From the NCBI GenBank assembly GCA_023414985.1, contig JAEZLY010000055.1:1-5275 (forward strand): 5,275 nt of DNA, read 5' to 3'. The stretch comes from Bacillota bacterium (lineage in GTDB: Bacteria; Bacillota; Clostridia; Lachnospirales; Lachnospiraceae). Made by a program: the position numbers and the translations under genes. Positions 4,914-5,275 of the stretch are shown here, piece by piece. The stretch's first letter is position 1. Every line of letters starts with the position of its first letter. Below the pieces are notes generated by a model. It was not told where the DNA came from. It saw only the letters and a list, made by a program, of their open reading frames with translations, and did not search any database.

Positions 4914-4969
4914 ATTTTCATAGATCTCGTATGTTTGTCACAATTTTGCAAGCTTCTTAATAACTCTAA

Positions 4970-5275
4970 TTAATTATTTGTTTCAGGGTAAGGCTTAATC
5001 ATATAATTTTGTAACCACTCCGGTATTTCATAAGATTTTTTATGAGTAAAATCTTCCAAGGTTTTATTCCCGTGTACATCGACTTTATAAGTAATTTCAT
5101 CATCACCTACAGGCCAATGTGCACCGATCATTGGTGTTGTCTCAAAGGTAATGAAAATATTAACCGGGTCACCCTTTTTACTAATATCTTTAATTTTAAA
5201 ATCATAATTGAAATATTCTAATCCATCGGAAAAATAATTATCATAGAATTTACTGCTATCTGCTTTTATATTGTC
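4970..5275 (-). CDS. C-terminal part of an AT-rich gene, possibly DUF3888-like
   Basis: An uninterrupted minus-strand frame enters from the right edge and ends at TAA (4972-4970), giving 101 residues with no start inside the window. The content is protein-like: a Tyr/Asp-rich helix (SSKFYDNYFSDGLEYF), a strand segment (PVNIFITFETTP), then IGAHWPVGDDEITYKVDVHG and HKKSYEIPEWLQNYMIKPY near the end. The GAH-P-G-D-IT pattern followed by HK resembles, from memory, the DUF3888 family of exported Firmicute proteins, but this is tentative. GC content counted by eye is near 30 percent, clearly lower than aroE or the neighbouring 4509-4901 gene (both near 47-50 percent). Its stop is 68 nt ahead of the next gene; no clear terminator lies between. 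Confidence 0.75.
   Translation of the reverse strand, partial: DNIKADSSKFYDNYFSDGLEYFNYDFKIKDISKKGDPVNIFITFETTPMIGAHWPVGDDEITYKVDVHGNKTLEDFTHKKSYEIPEWLQNYMIKPYPETNN

Overview
The window looks like chromosomal DNA from a low-to-moderate-GC Gram-positive anaerobe, most likely a clostridium of the Lachnospiraceae type. This is inferred from strong AGGAGG-like ribosome binding sites, several lipobox-bearing lipoproteins, occasional GTG starts, and the clostridial flavour of the shikimate dehydrogenase and of the uncharacterised envelope proteins. No RNA gene, CRISPR array, insertion sequence, integrase or phage gene was seen.

Layout. A gene whose first 21 codons are present (1-64, minus) runs off the left edge and is divergent from aroE (276-1046, plus). 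aroE encodes shikimate dehydrogenase, the only gene here with a firm enzymatic assignment, and appears monocistronic. Everything to its right is on the minus strand, so aroE converges on the neighbouring pair. Reading the minus strand from right to left: the C-terminal part of an AT-rich gene of unknown function (4970-5275); a single-pass membrane-anchored protein (4509-4901); a small lipoprotein (4059-4463); a VOC/glyoxalase-fold protein (3658-4026); a secreted protein with a pro-region-like N-terminal half (2769-3491), ended by a 16-bp-stem terminator (2715-2754); a second lipoprotein with a GTG start (2078-2611); and a tightly coupled pair made of a degenerate GIY-YIG protein (1627-1980) and a multi-pass membrane protein (1099-1620).

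How the genes relate. The pair 1980-1099 is a convincing operon: the gap is 6 nt and the second gene's ribosome binding site lies inside the last codons of the first. The genes from 5275 to 3658 have gaps of 68, 45 and 32 nt and could be one transcription unit. The secreted-protein gene has a 166-nt upstream region containing a palindrome and its own terminator, so it is probably transcribed alone. Five of the eight minus-strand genes encode exported or membrane proteins, so this is a cell-envelope-biased accessory stretch beside a housekeeping gene. No defence, toxin-antitoxin or biosynthetic system can be demonstrated.

Three starts were moved inward from the longest possible reading frame, on the basis of Shine-Dalgarno spacing and signal-peptide layout: 1980, 2611 and 4463.
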